Below are positions 27,689 to 36,059 of a DNA stretch of 64,000 bases, one piece after another. The notes under the pieces are model-generated. The model ran no database searches. It had not been told where the DNA came from and was given only the letters and a program-made list of their open reading frames with translations. Position 1 is the first letter of the stretch; each line of letters opens with the position of its first letter. The translations under genes were made by a program, and so were the position numbers. Source of the DNA: Nocardia sp. NBC_01327 (GTDB lineage Bacteria; Actinomycetota; Actinomycetes; Mycobacteriales; Mycobacteriaceae); the NCBI RefSeq assembly GCF_035958815.1, contig NZ_CP108383.1, positions 310,001 to 374,000 on the forward strand, written 5' to 3'.

Positions 27689-27865
27689 ATGGAAACTGCT
27701 CTCGTCATGATGTTCGCCGCCGCGGCCGTGATGCTCACGGCGATAAATCCTTTCGGCCGCACCGGATCGGCCGGACGGCACCAGCGTGGTCTACCGGTCG
27801 CCACGATTCAGGCGCGGCTCTCGCGCGAGCGTGCTCGCACCTTCGTCCCGCTGCGCGGATGGTGA
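27689..27865 (+). CDS. small membrane protein, 58 residues
   Basis: This is a 58-residue protein from ATG 27689. An N-terminal hydrophobic helix (LVMMFAAAAVMLTAI, residues 5-19) is followed by a basic tail (GRHQRG, RLSRERAR). A single-pass or membrane-associated small protein is likely. It ends three bases before the next gene, so the two are co-transcribed, and the XRE regulator diverges from them. Function unknown. Confidence 0.6.
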   Translation: METALVMMFAAAAVMLTAINPFGRTGSAGRHQRGLPVATIQARLSRERARTFVPLRGW

Positions 27866-27868
27866 ATC

Positions 27869-28213
27869 ATGTTGGAGATCCCCACCGCCATCGGGTACCT
27901 GCGCAGCGACATCTCGGGGTCGAGGCAGTCCTGGGATGAGATTCGGATACGGAGTCTCGCCGCACGTCTCGGATACACGCTCGCGAAAACCGTTGTCTTC
28001 GGGCGGTATACCGAAGATCCGGTGCACAGACTGATCGATGTGGTTCGGAGCGTGGATGCCGAGGCGGTGATCATGCCAGGTATCGAGCATGTGGGTGGAC
28101 AGATATCCAATGAGCTGCTGGCGGTGGCCGATTCGATTATCGTCGATACTCAGGAGACGTTCTCGCGCTGGATCGTTCCGCCGGATACGCCTGCCGATCT
28201 GGGTTCCCATTGA
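27869..28213 (+). CDS. serine-recombinase-like protein lacking catalytic motif
   Basis: This 114-residue protein starts at ATG 27869. The sequence follows the N-terminal fold of serine recombinases (IGYLRSDISGSRQSWDEIRIRSLAARLGY, then HRLIDVVRSVDAEAVIMPGIEHVGG). However, the expected RVS/T catalytic serine context is replaced by LRSDIS and the DRLGR motif by EHVGG. It ends near residue 114 without a DNA-binding domain. It is therefore probably a non-catalytic relative. Similar small proteins accompany XRE regulators in Nocardia-type genomes (recalled, not checked). Confidence 0.6.
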   Translation: MLEIPTAIGYLRSDISGSRQSWDEIRIRSLAARLGYTLAKTVVFGRYTEDPVHRLIDVVRSVDAEAVIMPGIEHVGGQISNELLAVADSIIVDTQETFSRWIVPPDTPADLGSH

Positions 28214-28231
28214 TTCTCAGACAGAACGCAA

Positions 28232-29068
28232 TCAGCGGTCGCTCGACTTCAGGAACCAGTCGAGGATCTCCTCTCCGGCTCGGATGCCGGCGGCGGTGGT
28301 GATGGTTAGGTTGGGGTGGGTCCAGGCGAGTTCTTCCAGTTCGCCGTGGCGCGGGCGGATCGCGGCGTCCGAGGTGCGCAGCATTTCGGCGTCGAGTGCA
28401 CCGTCTCCTGCCGAGAGCAGCCGGGCGGCGGGGTCCAGATCGCCCGAATCCTCCAGGCGGCGGCGGACTTCCGCGACCGTCCGGCTCTTACAGACCGAGA
28501 CGGGCATGGTGTAGATCTTGCGGCCCTGCTGAGAGGCGGACCAGCCGCGTGGACGGCACCAGGCATCCCATTCGGCGAGGAAGTCGGCGGGTAGCGCTTC
28601 GAGCTGCACCACCAGGTAGCAGAAGAGCTCATCAGCGACCCGATACTTCAATACAAAGGAATCGTCTGTGCGCGAATGCAATTCGGCACTGATCTCCGCG
28701 AGCGATGCGCTGGTGGAGCGGACTTCGGCGGCCAGGCTCGCACGCCAGTGCGGGTCCGGCTGACCGTTGTCGAGAATATTGCCGCCGTTGGTGGTGACGG
28801 CGTATCGCCAGGGAGCACCGGGCAGCTGAATTCTGTTGAACTGCTCGATCGTTCGGGTGGTGGTCGGAACGACCATCGCAAGCTCGGTCAGCGCCTTCAG
28901 ACTATCGGCGGCATCTGCGGTCATATAGGACAGCGGTTCGCCGTCCAGGTGTTCCACACAGACCGTGGACAATTCCGGTACCGGACCGAACGCGTTGCGA
29001 GAGTAGATCATGGTGCGATCGAGATCGGTCGCGACCAGGGTTCGCCTCGGCGATCGATGGTCAGCCAC
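28232..29068 (-). CDS. HAD-superfamily hydrolase of the Ter island
   Basis: This 278-residue Cof/SPP-type HAD phosphatase has nucleophile D15 and acid D17 in ATDLDRTM, motif II TTRT, a lysine in CKSRTVAEV and acidic motif IV in SAGDGALDAEML. GTG 29068 overlaps the stop of the upstream phosphoribosyltransferase gene (TAGTG), so it ends that operon. In Ter islands such HAD enzymes are predicted to remove phosphate from the nucleoside-like product. The actual substrate is unknown. Confidence 0.85.
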   Translation of the reverse strand: MADHRSPRRTLVATDLDRTMIYSRNAFGPVPELSTVCVEHLDGEPLSYMTADAADSLKALTELAMVVPTTTRTIEQFNRIQLPGAPWRYAVTTNGGNILDNGQPDPHWRASLAAEVRSTSASLAEISAELHSRTDDSFVLKYRVADELFCYLVVQLEALPADFLAEWDAWCRPRGWSASQQGRKIYTMPVSVCKSRTVAEVRRRLEDSGDLDPAARLLSAGDGALDAEMLRTSDAAIRPRHGELEELAWTHPNLTITTAAGIRAGEEILDWFLKSSDR

Positions 29069-31551
29069 TACTGGTTCACATCCTTGATCAGTCCCATGCA
29101 GGCGTACGCCAGATCGGGAACCACCTCGACCGGTACATCACGCGCGGCGGCCAGCATTCGGATGTGCGCATGCTCGGGCGCGTCGGCCTCGCGCACCAGT
29201 ACTCGCCACGGGAGTCGGCGTAGGAGCACCCTGGTCGTCTCTCCCACACCAGGTTTCACGAAATTGACACTGGATATGCCGTACGCTTCGCGCACCTTCT
29301 CGACCGAGACCCATCCGACCCAGGTGGGTGTCCGATCGGATTGCTGGATCTCGGCAACCCGTTCGGCGACCGCGGGCCGAACCGTATCGAAGCAGGTACT
29401 GACCTCCTCCACCAGTCGCCCGGAGACGTCCGCGCCCGCCAGCTCCCGGTAGAACTTCGCACCGTGGAAGTCGCGGTGACCGATCAGCGCGTCGTTCAGT
29501 ACGGTCCGTGACACCAGACCGGAGACAGTGGAATTCAAACAGGCTGAGGCGATGAGGAAGTCGTCACGCGTACCGTATGTGCGGACGCAGCTACCCGGAT
29601 CGGCGAGTACAACGAGCTCGTCATTGAAACGAGCGCCTCCCGCACGGTGGTAGGCAGCGAGGGCTTCGCTGAGTTCCCTGGTGATCGCCCCTTTTCCGGT
29701 CCAGCCGTCCACGAATACGATGCTCGCCGGATCATGCTGCTCGGCAAGATAATCCAGTGCCACCGTGTCGATCCCGCGATCCCGCACGATCGAGACCGCG
29801 TAGTGCGGCACATCTATTCCGCGAGTGCGCAGCCACCGGCGCATGAGAAGGCCAATCGGTGTGCCGGCTCGTGCCAGCGACACCAGGACTATGTCCCGGC
29901 CACGTTCCGCGACAACCAATTCCGCTACGGTGGCCACCGCCAGCGCCAACCGCTGCGCGCTCTCCGCGAGCACCTTGTCGAACAGTTCGCGGTACGCGGC
30001 GTCGGGTTGATATTCCACGGGCAGCGACTCCGCATAGTGTGCGGTACCGGCCTGAATCCGCCGTTCACGCTCCATCACATCGGCTTCCAGATCCGCTGTC
30101 GACAGATCCTTCAGCAACCACGCCACTTCATCCGGGGCGTAAGAGCCGAATGCCGGTCCGCGCAACGGTGAGGGGAGTGACAACGCGCTCGACGTACCGA
30201 GGTTCGAGCCGCTGGAATCGCCGCGAGCCACTGCGCGAACCGATGCTAGTCGGCGCGGGTCGGCGCCATGCAGCACGGCGAGTACGACATCGGCTCCGGC
30301 GGCCGTTAGGACATCCAGCAGTCCGCCGGCGGCCGTCATCCGATCGGTGTCGGCGGGTTCATCAGCGATCACCAGGATGATCGGGTCGGGCGCACCCGGC
30401 TCCGGCCAGTGAGCGTTGTACAGGTAGCGGGGCGCTTCTTCGCCGGATTCCGGTGCCGTGAAACGGAATCCACGACGCAGCGGATAACCGGGTTCATCCA
30501 GTACGTAGGCCGGCGAGCGTGTAGTCGTCTGATAGCGGGTGGGTACGCCGCCGTCCGCGAGGAACCCGGCCAGGCGCAGCGGAAGGTACATGAATTCTTC
30601 GTGTCCGAGCACGACCACCGGCCGCTGTGCGAATTCCCGCTCCGCAGCGCTGCCGACCGGGCCATTCCCGGTCCCCCAGGGCAGCGAATCCAGTTCCCCC
30701 CGCAGCACTTCGGCGGCGTTCGAAAGCGCGGTTTCGAATCCCACGACTTCGGTGTGCAGAATTCCGTGCCGACCGCCCTCCGGAATCGCTTCCGGCCAGG
30801 GTAGTTCGATCCGAGCGGTTCGTCCGCGTACGGCAGCACGCGGATTTAGTTTCGGATCAGGAAGCGCCGCAACTGATTCGACCAGATCTGTGGGAAGGAG
30901 CGTCTCGCCCGAGGCCAAGCACACCGTGTCTATGCGCACACCGAGTTCGCGGGCCCCCGCATCGAATACCGCCCGATCGGCCTCGGTACGCATGTCCACC
31001 AGCGAGGCAAGCACATAGTGCGGGCGCGGAGTGAACGCGTGCAGAGCCCTGATCGCATCGAGTGCTGTTGCACCGGTGGAGATCTCATCGTCCACCAGCA
31101 CCATCGGCAGCTCGTTGCGGAAGATTTCCGCAGGCATCGGCTGCAGCATGTGCGAGGTGGCGTGTGAGTGCCCCTCCTCGAATCGGGTAAGCGTATCCGC
31201 CCTGGGCACCACACGACGAGTCGAGTGCAGGTAGCACTCAGCCTGGATGCGCGCAGCCACGCAGTGGCCCAATCCGGTTGCGGTTTCCGCGAAGCCGAGC
31301 ACGATGACCGGACCGTCGATTAAATCGCGGACTCGATCACCGAGCCGGTTCCCAGCCTCGATCACGCGGTGCGGATCCGTCGGCAGGTGCTTGCCCAGGA
31401 CAGTGGAAACCAGCAGATGGCCGCGCCTCGGGTTGCGGCGCAGACCGGGTTCGAGCAACGTCGAGATATGCCACTTGTCGGCCGGCGGATAGGACTCGCC
31501 GTGCCGCAGACCGAGTCCGAGTTCACGGGTCGCCCAGGGCGCGGAAGTCAC
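29068..31551 (-). CDS. phosphoribosyltransferase-TRSP / StiP-type fusion protein
   Basis: This 827-residue protein appears to fuse two Ter-island enzymes. The first is a phosphoribosyltransferase with PRPP loop VLVDDEISTGATALDAI (151-167), followed by a TRSP domain whose naming motif is visible at 344-347. From about 468 (FGSYAPDEVAWLLKDLS) the sequence is that of the StiP/PELOTA-associated phosphoribosyltransferase, with a second PRPP-like loop FVDGWTGKGA (613-621). GTG 31551 overlaps the CitE-like stop (GTGA). The frame has no stop at the junction. RefSeq-style names call the second half cysteine protease StiP, but the loop suggests a transferase. Confidence 0.85.
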   Translation of the reverse strand: MTSAPWATRELGLGLRHGESYPPADKWHISTLLEPGLRRNPRRGHLLVSTVLGKHLPTDPHRVIEAGNRLGDRVRDLIDGPVIVLGFAETATGLGHCVAARIQAECYLHSTRRVVPRADTLTRFEEGHSHATSHMLQPMPAEIFRNELPMVLVDDEISTGATALDAIRALHAFTPRPHYVLASLVDMRTEADRAVFDAGARELGVRIDTVCLASGETLLPTDLVESVAALPDPKLNPRAAVRGRTARIELPWPEAIPEGGRHGILHTEVVGFETALSNAAEVLRGELDSLPWGTGNGPVGSAAEREFAQRPVVVLGHEEFMYLPLRLAGFLADGGVPTRYQTTTRSPAYVLDEPGYPLRRGFRFTAPESGEEAPRYLYNAHWPEPGAPDPIILVIADEPADTDRMTAAGGLLDVLTAAGADVVLAVLHGADPRRLASVRAVARGDSSGSNLGTSSALSLPSPLRGPAFGSYAPDEVAWLLKDLSTADLEADVMERERRIQAGTAHYAESLPVEYQPDAAYRELFDKVLAESAQRLALAVATVAELVVAERGRDIVLVSLARAGTPIGLLMRRWLRTRGIDVPHYAVSIVRDRGIDTVALDYLAEQHDPASIVFVDGWTGKGAITRELSEALAAYHRAGGARFNDELVVLADPGSCVRTYGTRDDFLIASACLNSTVSGLVSRTVLNDALIGHRDFHGAKFYRELAGADVSGRLVEEVSTCFDTVRPAVAERVAEIQQSDRTPTWVGWVSVEKVREAYGISSVNFVKPGVGETTRVLLRRLPWRVLVREADAPEHAHIRMLAAARDVPVEVVPDLAYACMGLIKDVNQ

Positions 31552-32768
31552 GATGCCACCAGCACTTTCAGTAGATCCACGAAGGACACCCCCGTATTGG
31601 TGACCCCGAATACCCGGGCGCGCAGCAGCGTCTGCCGGGCCCAGCTGCGATGCGGGCGCATCTCGTTCATCTTGTTGCGGTACTCGGAGGCGGCGACGCC
31701 GCCGACGTCCTCGCGCAGAATGTCGAGGGCGTCGAGGTACTCCTCGTGCGTCACCACCGAAAGTGCGTGCACCACAGCCACATGCGAGGGATGGATGACC
31801 GTCTTGCCCTGAATACCGTTGGCGCGGTCCAGCGTGATCTCCCGCAGCAGCCCGTCCAGATCGCGGCTGACCAGGTATTGCCGGAACGGCACCGCATCGA
31901 CTTCGGCAAACGGCGAGGTGCGCAGCAGCGGGCGGAACATGCGCTCGTGATCGGCGAAGTACTCCCAGACCGGGCCGGTGATGGTGAATCCCGTTCCGTC
32001 CGTACGCCCGAGGTAGTTCACGATATCGGCGATGACGTCGGCGACCACCCGCACGTCGTAGATGGTGAGATCGCGATCGCGGCGAATGCCGAAGGTGGAG
32101 CACATATCCGTGGCTCCGATGCGCACCGCGAGCACCTGTTCACGACGCGCGGAGAGCATCGATTGGATGCGGTGCAGTTCGGTATCACGGGTCTGCCGGT
32201 GCACCAGCGAGGGCGATTCCAGCACCGGCATGCCGAAGAGCGTGCGGCCCAGGCGTTCCGAGGCGGCGTCGAGCGCGGCGAGGTAGTCCGGGCCGGAGAC
32301 GCTGTCGAACTTGGGGAATACGAATCCGGTGAGCGCCACGGCCCCGGGTCCGAGGCATTCGATGATTTCGCCGACGCTGGCGGCATCGCGCACCCGCACG
32401 AACAGCAGCGGATACGGGTCCATGCCCGCGCCCAGCTCCTCGATGGTGAGCGCGGCCTGCTTCTTCGCGAATTCCAGTTCGTGGTCGGCGACCGCGTCCT
32501 CGAGATCGATGACCATGGAGCACACGCCGCGTTCGGCCCGCCGCACGATGGTGGCGGTGAGATCGGGGCGGGTCGCGGGCACGTACAGCGTCGCCCCGAG
32601 TGCCATGGACAGCAGGTCACGGTCGGTGGAGCCGCCGAAGGGTTCGGGCAGCTGATGGAAGAGCAGTCGCAGCTCAGGTCCGGGGACCTGCCGGAAGTGC
32701 CGCATCGGGAACCGTTTTCGGAGCGATATGGGCGCGAATCCCGGATAAGTGGTGATAACTCCGGTCAT
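31548..32768 (-). CDS. HpcH/HpaI aldolase / CitE-like lyase
   Basis: This 406-residue TIM-barrel protein of the citrate-lyase beta subunit family shows the expected VPATRPDL, MVIDLEDAVADHE (metal-site Glu/Asp), FVFPKFDS and KTVIHPSHV segments. ATG 32768 has an AGGAGGAA site upstream. In Ter islands this C-C lyase family member is grouped with the phosphoribosyltransferases as part of a proposed biosynthetic pathway. It overlaps the downstream fusion gene by four bases. Confidence 0.88.
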   Translation of the reverse strand: MTGVITTYPGFAPISLRKRFPMRHFRQVPGPELRLLFHQLPEPFGGSTDRDLLSMALGATLYVPATRPDLTATIVRRAERGVCSMVIDLEDAVADHELEFAKKQAALTIEELGAGMDPYPLLFVRVRDAASVGEIIECLGPGAVALTGFVFPKFDSVSGPDYLAALDAASERLGRTLFGMPVLESPSLVHRQTRDTELHRIQSMLSARREQVLAVRIGATDMCSTFGIRRDRDLTIYDVRVVADVIADIVNYLGRTDGTGFTITGPVWEYFADHERMFRPLLRTSPFAEVDAVPFRQYLVSRDLDGLLREITLDRANGIQGKTVIHPSHVAVVHALSVVTHEEYLDALDILREDVGGVAASEYRNKMNEMRPHRSWARQTLLRARVFGVTNTGVSFVDLLKVLVAS

Positions 32769-32798
32769 CGGCTCTCGTTCCTCCTACTGTTCGGTCGG

Positions 32799-34001
32799 CT
32801 ATCTATCGGTTTTTCGCATGCGGTCGACAACACCCGTCAGAAACCCGGAAATGGCATCCAGTTCGGAGATGTAGGCCCAGTAGTCCGGATGTGGTCCGAC
32901 CAGCCCGCCCGCCGCCCGTTCGAGGCGTTCGGCCTGGGCATCCAGGACCGAACCCCACTGGGCGACAAGTCCGCTGTTCACCGCCAGCATCTGCGCGTCA
33001 CGCAGTTTGAATCGGACGGTTTTGGCCTTCTCCTGCGGCTGCGCTCGTACCTCGCGCAGCAGGCTCAGCCGGTCGGTGACGGCGTCGGCCTGCTCCTCGG
33101 CGGTCGCGAGGAGGCCGCGGGCGGATGTGGTCAACTCAAGGGTTTGCTCCGGGTCGTTGTTCTGCAGGGCGGCCCGGGCTTTGGACAGTTCCGCAGCTGC
33201 GGCGTCGATCGCTCGGTGGGCTTGGCGCTCATTGTTCGCCAAATCCGCGGAACTTGCAGCGTTGAACTCTCGGAGCAGCGCGGACCGCGCCGGTGCGAGG
33301 CGTTCGGTACGGGTCTGCACGGCCGATAATCTGGTCCCGGCGGAGGCGAGTGCGGTGCCGGCCGAATGCTGTTTGCCCGGAGCCTCTTCCAGGGCCCTTG
33401 ACAAGGATCGGGTGTGCGCCTCCAATTCGGTCGCCGCCTGCCGCACCACCCCCGCGCCACCACCGGCGACCGCGCCCTCGACTGTGACGAGAGCCTCATC
33501 CACAGCGGCCGCGTACTGCCGCACCGAGGGGTATCCGGCGTACGGGGAAGCGTCGGCGGCCTGCCGCGCCTGCTGCGCCGCGGACCGCACCTGGGCCACC
33601 AACTGCGGCACCGACGACAGCAGTGCCACCGAATGCTCGAGGTGCGCCTGATTGGCGTGATAGAACTCATCGACCCCGCGCGCGGCCTCGGCGAGCCGCC
33701 GCACCTGCGCGTCGATTTCGGGCTGCGGCACCGGGATTCCGTCACGTTCGGCCTGGTCCAGCCGCTCGTTCAGGGTCAGATAGGCGCCCGCGGCGTCATA
33801 GCAGCGCGCCCGCACCCGCTCCCACTGCGCGGACATACCGCGCTCCGGCGCTATCTGCGCGGAGGCCGCGACGGCATTTTCGGCAATGCTCTGCCGGGTG
33901 TCCATGTCCAGGAAGGCAGCGGTCAGCGCCTGCCGGGCCTGCTGCACCCATGCCGTATCCCTCACCGGGGTCCGGAACCATCCACGCTTACGGCCTGCCA
34001 C
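32799..34001 (-). CDS. helical coiled-coil protein of the Ter island
   Basis: This 400-residue, almost wholly alpha-helical protein starts at GTG 34001 and is rich in Ala, Glu, Arg and Gln. Heptad-like runs (AAQQARQAAD, LSRALEEAP, ELSKARAALQNND) indicate extended coiled coils. It has no signal peptide or membrane segment. It is first in the minus-strand Ter operon and diverges from terD. It could act as a scaffold or be distantly TelA-like; I could not confirm either. Confidence 0.7.
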   Translation of the reverse strand: MAGRKRGWFRTPVRDTAWVQQARQALTAAFLDMDTRQSIAENAVAASAQIAPERGMSAQWERVRARCYDAAGAYLTLNERLDQAERDGIPVPQPEIDAQVRRLAEAARGVDEFYHANQAHLEHSVALLSSVPQLVAQVRSAAQQARQAADASPYAGYPSVRQYAAAVDEALVTVEGAVAGGGAGVVRQAATELEAHTRSLSRALEEAPGKQHSAGTALASAGTRLSAVQTRTERLAPARSALLREFNAASSADLANNERQAHRAIDAAAAELSKARAALQNNDPEQTLELTTSARGLLATAEEQADAVTDRLSLLREVRAQPQEKAKTVRFKLRDAQMLAVNSGLVAQWGSVLDAQAERLERAAGGLVGPHPDYWAYISELDAISGFLTGVVDRMRKTDR

Positions 34002-34224
34002 GCCCCGATGTTAGGTGGCCGTTCACATCCTGGGCGACTGTGACGATGAACCCGGTGACATGTCGTGAGACAGGGTTGTCCCCCGCGATGTCCTCGGTTT
34101 GTTCGTGCGCAGGGCAGGTGTGAGCTACTAGGGTCGTACTTGCGGACTCCGGCAATTCGGACATGCCGCTGTAAAGCAGCTCTACCACAAGGCTTGAAAG
34201 CTTTCGAACGGAAGGGATTCCCGC

Positions 34225-34800
34225 ATGGGTGTCAGTTTGTCCAAGGGCGGCAATGTTTCGCTGACCAAGCAGGCTCCGAACCTGACCGCAGTGGCCGTGG
34301 GGCTGGGCTGGGATGTGCGGACCACCACCGGGACCGATTTCGATCTGGACGCGAGCGCCATCGCGACCGGTGCCGACAAGAAGGTGTTGTCGGACAAGCA
34401 CTTCATCTTCTTCAACAACCTGCAGTCCCCGGAGGGCACCATCGTGCACACCGGCGACAACCTCACCGGCGAGGGCGAGGGTGACGACGAGACCATCAAT
34501 GTCGATCTCGCGAACACCCCGCCGACCATCGAGTCCATCGTCTTCCCGGTCTCGATCTACGACGCCGATTCGCGCGCCCAGAGCTTCGGCCAGGTCCGCA
34601 ATGCCTACATCCGGGTCGTCGACCGGGCCACCAATGCCGAACTCGCCCGCTACGACCTCAGCGAGGACGCCTCCACCGAGACCGCCATGGTCTTCGGCGA
34701 GCTGTACCGCAGCGGGGCCGAGTGGAAGTTCCGCGCCATCGGCCAGGGCTACGCCTCCGGTCTGTCGGGCATCGCGCGCGACTTCGGCGTGAACGTCTAA
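34225..34800 (+). CDS. terD: TerD family stress protein
   Basis: This 191-residue classic TerD protein starts MGVSLSKGGNVSLTK, with Ca2+-binding acidic loops in FDLDASA and HTGDNLTGEGEGDDE. It begins at ATG 34225 behind a GGAAGGG site. A partial dyad TTGAAAGCTTTCGAA lies at 34194-34208. It diverges from the Ter biosynthetic operon and is followed by a strong terminator and the TerC-like gene. Function in tellurite and other stress is known only generally for the family. Confidence 0.93.
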   Translation: MGVSLSKGGNVSLTKQAPNLTAVAVGLGWDVRTTTGTDFDLDASAIATGADKKVLSDKHFIFFNNLQSPEGTIVHTGDNLTGEGEGDDETINVDLANTPPTIESIVFPVSIYDADSRAQSFGQVRNAYIRVVDRATNAELARYDLSEDASTETAMVFGELYRSGAEWKFRAIGQGYASGLSGIARDFGVNV

Positions 34801-34822
34801 CCGAACAACGTTTTCCACGCAC

Positions 34823-34848
34823 CAGGGGCTCGGGCACCCGAGCCCCTG
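34823..34848 (+). terminator. terminator between terD and the terC-like gene
   Basis: An 11-bp perfect GC-rich stem (34823-34833 with 34838-34848) has a four-base loop and lies 23 bases after the terD stop, followed by a CCTTGT tract. The downstream gene probably has its own promoter or is reached by read-through. Confidence 0.8.
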
Positions 34849-34910
34849 CCTTGTGCGGGTTCTTGCTCTGAAAATCGAATCGATACCGGCACTACGAAAG
34901 GCCCTCTGCG

Positions 34911-36020
34911 GTGCGTATTTTCGGCCTCTCCATGATCGTCTCGGTGGTGGCTCTCATAGCGGCATTCGTATACGGCGGTGTCACAGGACTGGCTCTGTGC
35001 GCCATCCTGGGTGTCCTCGAAGTGTCGCTGTCGTTCGACAATGCGGTCATCAATGCCAGTGTCCTGCAACGGATGAGCGAGTTCTGGCAGAAGATCTTCC
35101 TGACCGTCGGCGTGCTCATCGCCGTCTTCGGCATGCGCCTGGTGTTCCCGCTGGGCATCGTGTGGGTCACCGCCGGTCTGGACCCGAAGCGGGCCTTCGA
35201 CCTGGCGCTGAACCCGCCGGCCGACGGCGCGCTCACCTTCGCCGACGGCAGCCCCTCCTACGAGAAGCTGCTCACCGACGCGCATCCCCAGATCGCGGCC
35301 TTCGGCGGCGCGTTCCTGCTGCTGCTGTTCCTGAACTTCATTCTGGAGGAGCACGAGGTCACCTGGCTCGGCTGGCTGGAGCGGCCATTGGCCAAACTCG
35401 GCAAGCTGGACATGCTTTCGGTGGTCCTGACCCTCGGCGCCATCATCATCGCCGCGGAATTCATTGCGGACAGCGATGATCGGGGCACGGTACTGCTGTC
35501 GGGTGTGCTGGGCGTGATCACCTACATCCTGGTGGACGGGCTCGGCTCGGTCTTCCACACCGAGGAGGAGGGCGAATCCTCCTCCGGGCCTTCCGAAGCC
35601 GTGAAGGTGGCGGGCAAGGCGGGCTTCTTCCTGTTCCTCTACCTGGAAGTGCTCGACGCCTCGTTCTCCTTCGACGGCGTGATCGGCGCGTTCGCCATCA
35701 CCTCCGACCCGATCCTGATCGCCCTGGGCCTGGGTCTCATCGGCGCCATGTTCGTCCGCTCCATCACCGTATTCCTGGTCCGCAAGGGCACGCTGTCGGA
35801 GTACGTGTACCTGGAGCACGGCGCGCACTGGGCCATCGGCGCGCTGTCGATCATCCTGCTGGTCTCGATCGGCGTGCACGTCAACGAGGTCGTCACCGGC
35901 CTGGTGGGTGTGGCGTTCATCGGAGCGGCGTTCATTACCAGCATCATTCGCAATCGCCGGGAAGGCGATGACGACGAGTCCAAAAGTGTGAGCACCAACG
36001 AGCCCACACCGGTCGGCTGA
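34911..36020 (+). CDS. TerC-like DUF475 integral membrane protein
   Basis: This 369-residue polytopic protein starts at GTG 34911. It has about nine membrane segments and the paired conserved acidic motifs EVSLSFDNAV (near residue 37) and LEVLDASFSFDGVIGAF (near 247), the hallmark of TerC/DUF475 proteins thought to handle metal ions. The final 25 residues are a charged cytoplasmic tail. It follows terD on the same strand. Confidence 0.92.
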   Translation: MRIFGLSMIVSVVALIAAFVYGGVTGLALCAILGVLEVSLSFDNAVINASVLQRMSEFWQKIFLTVGVLIAVFGMRLVFPLGIVWVTAGLDPKRAFDLALNPPADGALTFADGSPSYEKLLTDAHPQIAAFGGAFLLLLFLNFILEEHEVTWLGWLERPLAKLGKLDMLSVVLTLGAIIIAAEFIADSDDRGTVLLSGVLGVITYILVDGLGSVFHTEEEGESSSGPSEAVKVAGKAGFFLFLYLEVLDASFSFDGVIGAFAITSDPILIALGLGLIGAMFVRSITVFLVRKGTLSEYVYLEHGAHWAIGALSIILLVSIGVHVNEVVTGLVGVAFIGAAFITSIIRNRREGDDDESKSVSTNEPTPVG

Positions 36021-36059
36021 TACCGGTTCACAGCATCCGCTGACACCGGTTCACAGCAT
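36018..36059. repeat. 19-bp direct repeat at convergent gene ends
   Basis: TGA(T/C)ACCGGTTCACAGCAT occurs at 36018-36036 and 36041-36059. The first copy includes the stop of the terC-like gene, the second covers the stop and last codons of the convergent DUF389 gene. The period is 23 bases and there is one mismatch. Confidence 0.85.

Noticed and set aside
27869..28213. Active site-specific recombinase
   Set aside because: The fold is recognisable but catalytic motif and DNA-binding domain are missing, so recombinase activity is not claimed.
31552..32103. Upstream extension of the phosphoribosyltransferase fusion
   Set aside because: This part overlaps the CitE-like gene in another frame and reads as basic low-complexity sequence. 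GTG 31551 with a four-base overlap is the real start.
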